A stretch of DNA of 22,280 bases, taken from NCBI GenBank assembly GCA_964361325.1, contig CAYHZT010000011.1, positions 1 to 22,280 of the forward strand, read 5' to 3'. A program made the position numbers and the translations under genes. Shown here in pieces: positions 7,178 through 13,199 of the stretch (position 1 is its first letter; the number at the start of each line of letters is the position of its first letter). This DNA is from 2011-GWA2-47-8b sp964361325. GTDB taxonomy: Bacteria > Patescibacteriota > Minisyncoccia > UBA6257 > WO2-44-18. The notes under the pieces are model-generated. The model ran no database searches and was not told the origin of the DNA. It saw nothing but the letters and a program-made list of their open reading frames with translations.

Positions 7178-8779
7178 ATGGCAAATTTAGAACATATTAA
7201 TTTTTTCGGGATAATTAATTTCCGGGGGCAAACTAAAAAATTCGGCATTAAAGCCGACGATCGTCGCCGGCATATGTACGTTGTCGGTAAAACCGGCATG
7301 GGTAAAACTACTATGTTGGAAAATATGATTATTTCCGATATTCTGGCCGGTAACGGATTGGCCGTTGTTGACCCACACGGAGATTTGGCGGAAAAAATAT
7401 TGGATTTTATCCCGAAAGAGCGAATCAAAGATGTCGTTTATTTCAATCCCTCCGATATAGAATTTCCGATTGCTTTTAATCCGTTAGAAAAAGTTACCAA
7501 TGAATTCCGACACCTTGTGGCTTCAGGTATTATGGGTGTTTTTAAAAAGATTTGGCCGGACGTCTGGTCGGCTCGCATGGAGTACATTTTAAACAACGCG
7601 TTGCTTACTTTATTGGAGTTTCCGGAATCTACTATTTTAGGCGTAATGAGGCTGTTATCCGACAAAGACTACCGGAAGAAGCTGGTAGATCAGCTTCAAG
7701 ATCCGGTTATTAAAAGTTTTTGGGTAAATGAATTTGCCCGTTACGCGCAGAAATTTGAAACTGAAGCAACGGCGGCCATTCAAAATAAAATCGGACAATT
7801 TGTCGCGAACCCGTTAGTGCGTAATATTTTAGGCCAGCCGCGCTCCGCCTTAAACCTCCGCAAAGCTATGGATGAGAAAAAGATATTGATTTTTAACCTC
7901 TCTAAAGGGAAAATTGGCGAGGATAATTCGGCTTTGCTTGGCTCTCTGGTGATTACCAAGCTTCAATTGGCGGCTATGTCCCGCGTGGATATTCCCGAAT
8001 TGGAACGCAAAGACTTTTATCTTTACGTAGATGAGTTTCAAAATTTTGCCACAGACTCTTTCGCGAATATTTTGTCCGAAGCCAGAAAGTATAAATTATG
8101 TCTGATTTTGGCGCATCAATATATCCGCCAATTGATGCATGACACCAACACTAAAGTCCGCGACGCGGTTTTCGGCAACGTGGGCACTATCGTGTCTTTC
8201 CGGGTAGGCGCCGAGGATGCCGAGTTTTTAGAAAAGGAATTAACCCCGGAGTTTTTGGCTACCGATATCGTCAATCTTCCCAAGGCCGGTGTTTACGTAA
8301 AGCTGATGATTGACGGCGTGGCCTCGCGTCCGTTTTCTGCCATCGGTATTGGTCCGGCAAAGCCGCCAAAAGAATCTTATCGCAAAGAAATTATTGAGCA
8401 CAGTCGCGACAAGTACAGTACGCCTTTGGAAGTGGTTTCTAAAAAAATTGCCAGCGAGTGGGCAATACAACCCCCCGAACCAGTTGAGCGTAAAGAGATG
8501 CGGTGGCAAGAAAAGCCGCAAGAGGGGGCTTTTAAGCCAAGACCGCAGTTTGATATGTCTCGCCCTTCTTATAGCAGACCAAAACCCGCTGAACGGCCTA
8601 TAGAAAAGCCTATAGAAAGGCCAGCAGAACCGCCCGTAGTGGCGAAACAGCCAATAGAACAGCCGCTGCAGCCGTCTCTGCCGCCACGTCCGCCGCATGC
8701 CGAAAAACCCAAACAGGCCGTAAATTTGGATGAATTGCGGCAAGCCTTAGACGAGTCTCTTAAGAAGAAGCAAAAGTAA
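7178..8779 (+). CDS. TraD/VirD4-like (HerA-FtsK superfamily) ATPase
   Basis: A 533-residue P-loop motor of the type IV coupling protein kind, whose relatives move DNA or protein through membranes. Walker A is GKTGMGKTT (37-45). NGLAVVDPHGDLAEKIL follows, as in TraD/TraG proteins. Walker B is LYVDEFQNF (Asp285, Glu286), followed by the sensor-like ILAHQYIRQL. Residues from about 425 form a Pro/Arg/Glu-rich low-complexity tail ending in a short charged helix. There is no membrane helix, so the upstream protein may supply the anchor. No relaxase or other conjugation genes are nearby, so a housekeeping transport role is as likely as conjugation. It converges on efp with a 6-base gap and no visible terminator. 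Confidence 0.88.
   Translation: MANLEHINFFGIINFRGQTKKFGIKADDRRRHMYVVGKTGMGKTTMLENMIISDILAGNGLAVVDPHGDLAEKILDFIPKERIKDVVYFNPSDIEFPIAFNPLEKVTNEFRHLVASGIMGVFKKIWPDVWSARMEYILNNALLTLLEFPESTILGVMRLLSDKDYRKKLVDQLQDPVIKSFWVNEFARYAQKFETEATAAIQNKIGQFVANPLVRNILGQPRSALNLRKAMDEKKILIFNLSKGKIGEDNSALLGSLVITKLQLAAMSRVDIPELERKDFYLYVDEFQNFATDSFANILSEARKYKLCLILAHQYIRQLMHDTNTKVRDAVFGNVGTIVSFRVGAEDAEFLEKELTPEFLATDIVNLPKAGVYVKLMIDGVASRPFSAIGIGPAKPPKESYRKEIIEHSRDKYSTPLEVVSKKIASEWAIQPPEPVERKEMRWQEKPQEGAFKPRPQFDMSRPSYSRPKPAERPIEKPIERPAEPPVVAKQPIEQPLQPSLPPRPPHAEKPKQAVNLDELRQALDESLKKKQK
8596..8619 (+). repeat. 12-bp tandem repeat in the ATPase tail
   Basis: Two copies of GCCTATAGAAA(A/G) stand head to tail and encode a PIEK/PIER repeat. 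Further degenerate copies continue the Pro-rich tail downstream (PAEP, PIEQP). This kind of repeat can expand or contract without changing frame. Confidence 0.6.
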
Positions 8780-8785
8780 GACGAC

Positions 8786-9361
8786 TTATTCCTTTGATTT
8801 TTCGATTCGTTCCGCGTATTCGCCGGTTTCGGTGTTGACCCGGATAATATCGCCTGTATTTACAAATAACGGCACATTAACGGTGGCACCGGTTTCTAAA
8901 ATAGCCACTTTAGTTCCGCCGGTAGCGGTATCACCCTTAACGCCTGGCGGCGCTTCTTTGACTTTTAATTCCATTTTAATAGGGGCTTTAATGCCAATAA
9001 TGAGTTCATCAAATTTAAGAGCCGTGACAAAACTATTTGTCTTAATAAACATTCCCGCCGAACCTACTTGATCTTGGGTCATAGAAAATCTTTTACTGGG
9101 ATCATTTTTTTCGCAAAACCAAAACTGGCCTTTGCTGTTGTATAGATATTTAATATCTTCTTTTTTTATATCAGCTTCTTCAAAGCTTTCGTTTTGATGA
9201 AAAGTGCGTTCCACAATTTTACCGGAGATAAGATTTCTAATCTTTGTTTTGGCAACCGGTTTTCTTTGTTGCATTCGCAAAAATTCGTACTCCAACACTT
9301 CGCAGGGCTGGCCATCCAGCACGAAAATCATGCCCTTTTTTAGTTCGTTATACGCCAACAT
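8786..9361 (-). CDS. efp: Elongation factor P
   Basis: EF-P binds ribosomes stalled on proline runs, between the P and E sites, and helps form the peptide bond. The three-domain architecture is intact: domain I (MLAYNELKKGMIFVLDGQPCEVLEYEF), the central OB fold (DIKYLYNSKGQFWF), and the C-terminal OB fold with the family signature region GVKGDTATGGTKVAILETG and VPLFVNTGDIIRVNTETGEY. I place the start at the ATG 9361 (191 residues), because MLAYNELKKG is the canonical beginning and a promoter places transcription just upstream; an ATG at 9382 would add seven unusual residues. The domain I tip loop reads RMQQRKP instead of the usual PGKG, so the position of the modified lysine of E. coli is Gln32. 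Confidence 0.95.
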   Translation of the reverse strand: MLAYNELKKGMIFVLDGQPCEVLEYEFLRMQQRKPVAKTKIRNLISGKIVERTFHQNESFEEADIKKEDIKYLYNSKGQFWFCEKNDPSKRFSMTQDQVGSAGMFIKTNSFVTALKFDELIIGIKAPIKMELKVKEAPPGVKGDTATGGTKVAILETGATVNVPLFVNTGDIIRVNTETGEYAERIEKSKE

Positions 9362-9370
9362 ATAGAACCA

Positions 9371-9399
9371 ATTCTGCCACACTAAACTTGTTTTTTCAA
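9371..9399 (-). promoter_or_regulatory. Promoter of efp, near-leaderless
   Basis: Minus-strand -35 TTGAAA (9394-9399), 17-base spacer, -10 CAGAAT (9371-9376) with a TG motif in the spacer just upstream. The ATG at 9361 starts 10 bases after the -10 box, leaving a leader of only two or three bases. Confidence 0.55.
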
Positions 9400-9416
9400 C
9401 GGTGCCCCGCTATACT
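9388..9416 (+). promoter_or_regulatory. Promoter of the small membrane protein gene
   Basis: -35 TTGTTT (9388-9393), 17-base spacer, -10 TATACT (9411-9416). The start near 9423 gives a leader of about 20 bases carrying TGAGG ahead of the ATG at 9443. The -35 abuts the divergent efp -35. Confidence 0.5.
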
Positions 9417-9442
9417 CTAGCCAGTTCTTTTATGAGGTTAAA

Positions 9443-9721
9443 ATGCCTTGGTATCTGTGGGTTATCGGTTATGTCATGGTTGGTTTTTTCGCCGCGCTTG
9501 TTGTTATCAGCATGAAATTGCGTTACGGCAGTGACGTTGATTATAATGACGACTTTACCCTTTTTACGTTTACGCTGTGGCCCTTACTGTTTCTTGCGGT
9601 TATCGTCATAGTTACCGTTTATCTTGTTTCTTTTCTGGCCGTTGCGTTGCCTGTGCGGCTCGCGGTATGGCTGGCACGTAAAATTTCCGACAATATGAAC
9701 TATACAACCAAGAATCAATAG
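9443..9721 (+). CDS. Small two-helix membrane protein, unknown function
   Basis: Ninety-two residues with two clear membrane segments: about 3-23 (LWVIGYVMVGFFAALVVISM) and about 45-78 (TLWPLLFLAVIVIVTVYLVSF and its continuation). An acidic loop (SDVDYNDDF) lies between them and a short polar C-terminus follows. I do not recognise a family. The gene has its own promoter, a GAGG ribosome-binding site 6-8 bases ahead of the ATG, and its own terminator, which overlaps the stop codon, so it is a real single-gene unit. The function is unknown. Confidence 0.8.
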   Translation: MPWYLWVIGYVMVGFFAALVVISMKLRYGSDVDYNDDFTLFTFTLWPLLFLAVIVIVTVYLVSFLAVALPVRLAVWLARKISDNMNYTTKNQ

Positions 9722-9746
9722 CGGCGAAAAGCCGCTTTTTATTTTT
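9720..9746 (+). terminator. Rho-independent terminator
   Basis: AGCGGC (9720-9725), GAAAA loop, GCCGCT (9731-9736), then a long T-rich tail (TTTTATTTTTT). The stem begins within the TAG stop codon of the preceding gene. Confidence 0.9.
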
Positions 9747-9770
9747 TAAAATCTATATTAGAGTACGGCT

Positions 9771-10883
9771 ATGAAATTTGGGAACAAAAGAGTCTTCGTT
9801 GGAATGTCCGGGGGGGTGGATTCTTCGGTTGCGGCGGCGCTTCTAAAAAAGCGTGGTTTTGACGTTGTCGGTATCCATCTCAAGTGTTACAACGTTGATG
9901 GTTGCGCTGCCCAAGACGCCGAGGACGCGCGCCGCGCCGCCGAAACCATCGGCATACCTTTTTATACTTTTGATTTTGAAAAAGAGTACAAAGAAAAGGT
10001 GGTTGAGTACATGATTGACGGCTATAAAAAGGGGATTACGCCCAATCCCGATGTGATGTGTAATAAGGAAATAAAATTCGGCCTGTTTTATGAAAAAGCT
10101 ATAGAATTAGGCGCGGATTTCGTCGCAACCGGACATTACGTTTTGAAAATTGAAAATTGTAAATTGAAAATTGCGCGCGATAAGAATAAGGACCAGTCCT
10201 ATTTCTTATGGACTCTAAAACCGGAGCAGCTGGCACATTGTTTATTCCCCATCGGCGATTATACAAAACCGCAAGTTCGAAAACTGGCGGCGAAATTCGG
10301 CCTGCACAATGCCGCAAAAAAAGATTCACAGGGGATTTGTTTTTTGGGACAAGTGTCTTTGCCGGATTTTTTGAGCCGGTACATCAAACCGAAAAAGGGA
10401 TTAATTTTGCTTGCATCAAAAACATCACGCTTGCCCGCCGAAGCCTTGGCGAAGGCGGGGCGCGCACAAATTATTGGGCATCATAACGGAGCCCAATTCT
10501 ATACAATAGGCCAGCGTCACGGCTTAAACATTGGCGGATTTAAACAACCTTTGTACGTTGTCGATAAAAACATCAAGAAAAATACTATTACCGTTGCCGA
10601 AGGCGAAAATAACCCGGCTTTGTATAAAAAGGAAATCAAATTGACCGATGTCAATTTGATTAATCCTAAATTTAAAATTGAAAATTTAAAATTGAAAATT
10701 CCCGTTCTCGCCCGAGTTCGTTACAGACAGCCGCTAGTTCCCGCCTCATTCATAATTCACAATTCCTTATTCACCATTCAATTCAAAGAACCCGTAAAAT
10801 TCGTCGCCGAAGGCCAATCCGCGGTGTTTTATGATAAAAAAGGCGTAATGTTGGGCGGTGGCGTGATAAAATCCGCGAAATAA
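9771..10883 (+). CDS. mnmA: tRNA-specific 2-thiouridylase MnmA
   Basis: MnmA adds sulphur to uridine 34 of tRNAs for Lys, Glu and Gln, using ATP to adenylate the base. The PP-loop GMSGGVDSS is at 11-19. The catalytic cysteines are Cys97 (NPDVMCNKE) and Cys190 (GICFLG). Other landmarks are KDQSYFLW, FYTIGQRHGLNIGG, RYRQP and the C-terminal GGGVI. At 370 residues it is normal to slightly long. Extra material is seen at three places: an AT-rich repeat encoding KIENCKLKI, a GC palindrome encoding PAEALAKAG just before the conserved GAQFYTIGQRH, and AT-rich repeats around the C-terminal barrel. All are in frame, and every catalytic motif is intact, so the enzyme is probably active. The promoter is unclear; TATATT (9754-9759) is a possible -10. 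Confidence 0.95.
   Translation: MKFGNKRVFVGMSGGVDSSVAAALLKKRGFDVVGIHLKCYNVDGCAAQDAEDARRAAETIGIPFYTFDFEKEYKEKVVEYMIDGYKKGITPNPDVMCNKEIKFGLFYEKAIELGADFVATGHYVLKIENCKLKIARDKNKDQSYFLWTLKPEQLAHCLFPIGDYTKPQVRKLAAKFGLHNAAKKDSQGICFLGQVSLPDFLSRYIKPKKGLILLASKTSRLPAEALAKAGRAQIIGHHNGAQFYTIGQRHGLNIGGFKQPLYVVDKNIKKNTITVAEGENNPALYKKEIKLTDVNLINPKFKIENLKLKIPVLARVRYRQPLVPASFIIHNSLFTIQFKEPVKFVAEGQSAVFYDKKGVMLGGGVIKSAK
10143..10173 (+). repeat. AT-rich repeat in mnmA, copy 1
   Basis: Three-plus units of TTGAAAA(TTG) with one variation, read as KIENCKLKI within MnmA, between the ATGHYV motif and KDQSYF. The same unit recurs at 10668, about 500 bases downstream. Confidence 0.6.
10434..10459. repeat. GC-rich palindromic element in frame in mnmA
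   Basis: CCCGCC (10434-10439) pairs with GGCGGG (10454-10459). Inside, GCC pairs with GGC around a tiny TT loop, with a symmetric GAA/GAA internal loop between the two stems. It codes for PAEALAKAG, residues 222-230 of MnmA, where the family normally has only a short linker. This in-frame palindromic insertion recalls the Rickettsia palindromic elements in style, though the sequence is different. Confidence 0.6.
10668..10700 (+). repeat. AT-rich repeat in mnmA, copy 2
   Basis: Alternating TTTAAAATTGAAAA units, read as KFKIENLKLKI ahead of the conserved VLARVRYRQP segment. It shares its unit with the copy at 10143. Confidence 0.6.
10747..10784 (+). repeat. ATTCA-type AT-rich repeat in mnmA
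   Basis: Imperfect repeats of CATAATTCACAATTC type, read as FIIHNSLFTIQF. They replace the usual polar beta-hairpin of the C-terminal barrel between RYRQP and EPVKFVAEGQ. Confidence 0.45.
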
Positions 10884-10891
10884 AGTATAAT
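10863..10891 (+). promoter_or_regulatory. Promoter of the comEC leader
   Basis: -35 GTGATA (10863-10868), 17-base spacer, perfect -10 TATAAT (10886-10891). It straddles the mnmA stop codon (10881-10883). Transcription should begin near 10898, just before the structured leader at 10903. Confidence 0.6.
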
Positions 10892-10902
10892 ATCGTGAAT
10901 GA

Positions 10903-11020
10903 ATCCCGTTAGAAACAAGTCATCAAAGATGACTGTTGATAGGCCGAAGACTTTTTATCGCAGACTCTCTTTTTACTAATTCTTACCATGACGTCATTTA
11001 TTAGTTGTTTCTAACGGGAT
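10903..11020 (+). ncRNA. Structured leader RNA, four-way junction, sequestering the comEC start
   Basis: A perfect 16-bp helix pairs 10903-10918 with 11005-11020. Its 3' strand includes the A and U of the comEC AUG. Inside, three hairpins can form with almost no linkers: GTCATC/GATGAC (10919-10933), an 8-bp-span stem TGTTGATA/TATCGCA (10934-10941 with 10956-10962, one bulge, one G-U), and CTAAT/ATTAG (10976-11004). The last loop holds the self-complementary ATGACGTCAT (10988-10997). A promoter lies just upstream. No Shine-Dalgarno is visible near the start. I do not recognise a known riboswitch class. Alternatives are a small MITE-like insertion with 16-bp terminal inverted repeats, or a DNA-level site. 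Confidence 0.55.
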
Positions 11021-12359
11021 GAAAATTCGCGACATTTTCTTTTGGGCGGTCTGCTTCTTTTTGGTAGGCATTTTATCGGCAAGCGCCGCGCATAATTTTA
11101 CGCAATCATATTTAATCAGCGGATTGATAATTACGCTGTTGGTCATAATTCTCTTTGCCGCCATCTATTTTTCATTTTTATCACTACCCCGCGGGGTAGT
11201 GATAATCAGTTTGGTAATGTTTTTGGGCGCGGGTTATTTCTTTGTTTTTGATTATTTTCAGCAAGACCCAACAATTATCTTTGATAAAAAAATTGAACTG
11301 ACGGGCGCTATCACCAAAGCCGAACTAAGGTTGAATAGCCAAATTTTGCGTATTGATAATATTCAGATGACCACTTCGCGATATCCGGAATTTAGTTATG
11401 GCGACAAAATTAAAGTTACCGGGGTAATAAAAAGGCCGGAAGGAGAATTCGCCGATTATTATCAAAAGGAAGGCATTGTAGGGTTGATTGGTTTTCCAAA
11501 AGTAGAGCTTCTGTCTCATGAAACCGCACCTTCAATAAAAGGCACGCTTTTAAAAATCAAAGGTTATTTTATTGGCAGTTTTAAAAAAGTTTTGCCTTTT
11601 GAACAAGCGGCGTTTATGGGCGGACTAACGCTAGGGACAACCGCCGAATTTAGTGATGAATTTAAAGAACAGCTTCGCCTTAGCGGCACAAGTCATCTAG
11701 TCGCGCTATCCGGCTACAACATTTCCATTATAGTTACGAGCTTAGCGTTCATTTTGAAGGGTTGGTGGCTGACGCGAAGATTAAAATTTCCCATTAGCGG
11801 ATTGCTCATAATCGGTTTTGTAGTTATGACGGGGGCTGAGGCATCCGTAGTAAGAGCGGCGATAATGGCCGGGCTGGTTTTACTGGCCGATCAAGTCCGG
11901 CGGCCTTATTATTTCCGAAATGCCGTGGCGGCGGCGGCTTTCGCAATGATTTTAGTTAATCCAAAAATTCTGGCCTTTGACATTGGCTTTCAATTGTCAT
12001 TTGCCGCGCTGCTGGGTATTACCTTGCTTGAGCCGTGGTTGCGGAAAAAATTTAAATTGAATAATGAGCATGGATTTTTGGGCTGGAAGAAAAATTTAAT
12101 GACAACCACCTCCGCGCAGTTGGCAGTATTGCCGCTGCTTATTTTTCATTTTGGCTTTTTTTCCCCGCTTGGAATCATATCCAACATTTTGATTTTGGAA
12201 TTCATACCCGTTACTATGGCCTTAGGATTTTTAATAGGTTTCGCGTCAATAATTTCAAGCGGCCTGGCCTGGATCATTAGCTGGCCCGCTAGTGTTTTCT
12301 TGGCTTATGAGTTGGGTGTTATAAATTTATGTTCAAAAATCATAAAGTTCTTTCTGTAA
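11019..12359 (+). CDS. comEC: ComEC/Rec2 competence channel, membrane part only
   Basis: ComEC forms the channel that carries single-stranded DNA across the cytoplasmic membrane during natural transformation. The N-terminus has closely spaced helices (residues about 5-75), then an OB-like soluble segment (FDKKIELTGAITKAEL... FSYGDKIKVTGVIKRP). The Competence domain follows, beginning near AAFMGGLTLGTTAEF and including the signature SGTSHLVALSGYNISII and many hydrophobic helices. At 446 residues it lacks the C-terminal metallo-beta-lactamase domain of Bacillus ComEC, which is encoded by the next gene. The start codon is in the closing helix of the leader RNA at 10903-11020. Other uptake genes (ComEA, pilus) are not in the window. 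Confidence 0.93.
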   Translation: MKIRDIFFWAVCFFLVGILSASAAHNFTQSYLISGLIITLLVIILFAAIYFSFLSLPRGVVIISLVMFLGAGYFFVFDYFQQDPTIIFDKKIELTGAITKAELRLNSQILRIDNIQMTTSRYPEFSYGDKIKVTGVIKRPEGEFADYYQKEGIVGLIGFPKVELLSHETAPSIKGTLLKIKGYFIGSFKKVLPFEQAAFMGGLTLGTTAEFSDEFKEQLRLSGTSHLVALSGYNISIIVTSLAFILKGWWLTRRLKFPISGLLIIGFVVMTGAEASVVRAAIMAGLVLLADQVRRPYYFRNAVAAAAFAMILVNPKILAFDIGFQLSFAALLGITLLEPWLRKKFKLNNEHGFLGWKKNLMTTTSAQLAVLPLLIFHFGFFSPLGIISNILILEFIPVTMALGFLIGFASIISSGLAWIISWPASVFLAYELGVINLCSKIIKFFL

Positions 12360-13183
12360 TAATTCCAGTTTTGATTGCCGTGAATATTTTTGTGTTGCGG
12401 GCAATAGCCGCTTCGGGGAATAGCGGCGATTTAGAGCTTTATTTTTTGGATGTTGGGCAAGGGGATAGCGAGCTTATTAATCTTCCCGGTAATGTTCAAA
12501 TAGTGATTGACGGCGGTCCGAACGTGAAAATTTTAGAGAGTTTGTCAAAGATTTTGGCGCCACAAGACCGCTACATTGATTTACTAATATTAAGCCATCC
12601 GCAATTGGATCATTTTGGCGGTTTAATTGATGTTTTAAAACGCTACCAAGTCGGCGCGGTTATTGAGAACGGCAGGAAGGGCACTTCGCTGGCTTACGCG
12701 GATTTTGATCAGGCCGTCAAAGAAAATGGCGCGAAGCGTATAGTTTTGAGCGAAGGCGACAACATTCGCTATCATGACGTAATTTTAAAAATTCTATCAC
12801 CGTCAAAGCAGAATCTAAAAAGCAAGGAATTAAATGACACCGTCTTAGTGGTGATGCTGGAAAAAGGCGAGTTGCGCGCGCTTTATACGGGCGACATCGG
12901 CCAAAGGATTGAGGACGAACTTAGTAAAAAATACGACCTTTCGGCGCAAGTTTTGAAAGTGGGGCATCACGGTTCGCGATTTTCCAGTTCGCCGGAATTT
13001 TTAAAAGCAGTGAATCCGATAATTTCCGTAATTGAAGTGGGAAAAAATACTTATGGACATCCGACACCCGCGGCATTGAGCCGTCTTGCCGATATAGGCA
13101 CGCAAATTTTCCGAACTGACCGCGACCACACGGTGTTAGTAACCCTTAGTGACGACCGGCTGCGTGTTTATTTAAAAAAATAG
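12329..13183 (+). CDS. Exported MBL-fold hydrolase, ComEC C-terminal domain equivalent
   Basis: The 284-residue protein has an N-terminal membrane or signal segment (about 7-28), then a metallo-beta-lactamase fold: LYFLDVGQGDSELI (38-50), the metal-binding motif SHPQLDHFGG (His90, Asp94, His95), TGDIG, and KVGHHGS. These match the C-terminal nuclease-like domain of ComEC, thought to degrade the non-transported DNA strand outside the cell. It starts 31 bases inside the end of comEC in a different frame, so it is a separate protein and not a frameshifted fusion; its own signal anchor supports that. It is followed 16 bases later by aspS. Confidence 0.9.
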   Translation: MFKNHKVLSVIIPVLIAVNIFVLRAIAASGNSGDLELYFLDVGQGDSELINLPGNVQIVIDGGPNVKILESLSKILAPQDRYIDLLILSHPQLDHFGGLIDVLKRYQVGAVIENGRKGTSLAYADFDQAVKENGAKRIVLSEGDNIRYHDVILKILSPSKQNLKSKELNDTVLVVMLEKGELRALYTGDIGQRIEDELSKKYDLSAQVLKVGHHGSRFSSSPEFLKAVNPIISVIEVGKNTYGHPTPAALSRLADIGTQIFRTDRDHTVLVTLSDDRLRVYLKK

Positions 13184-13199
13184 TGGTAATATTTTAAAC

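Noticed and set aside
8240..8743. Long minus-strand open frame within the ATPase gene
   Set aside because: The product is Arg/Trp/Phe-rich without a domain and lies antisense to a well-supported coding region; it is a shadow of the Pro-rich tail.
5898..8779. Conjugative type IV secretion locus
   Set aside because: Only one coupling-like ATPase is present; there is no relaxase, VirB component, or mobile-element boundary.
9362..9382. Seven-residue N-terminal extension of EF-P
   Set aside because: EF-P proteins begin at the equivalent of MLAYNELKKG, and the promoter places the start of the message close to that ATG.
12329..12359. comEC frameshift
   Set aside because: The second frame has its own start and signal anchor, and the first ends naturally after its last helix, so a true gene split fits better than an error.
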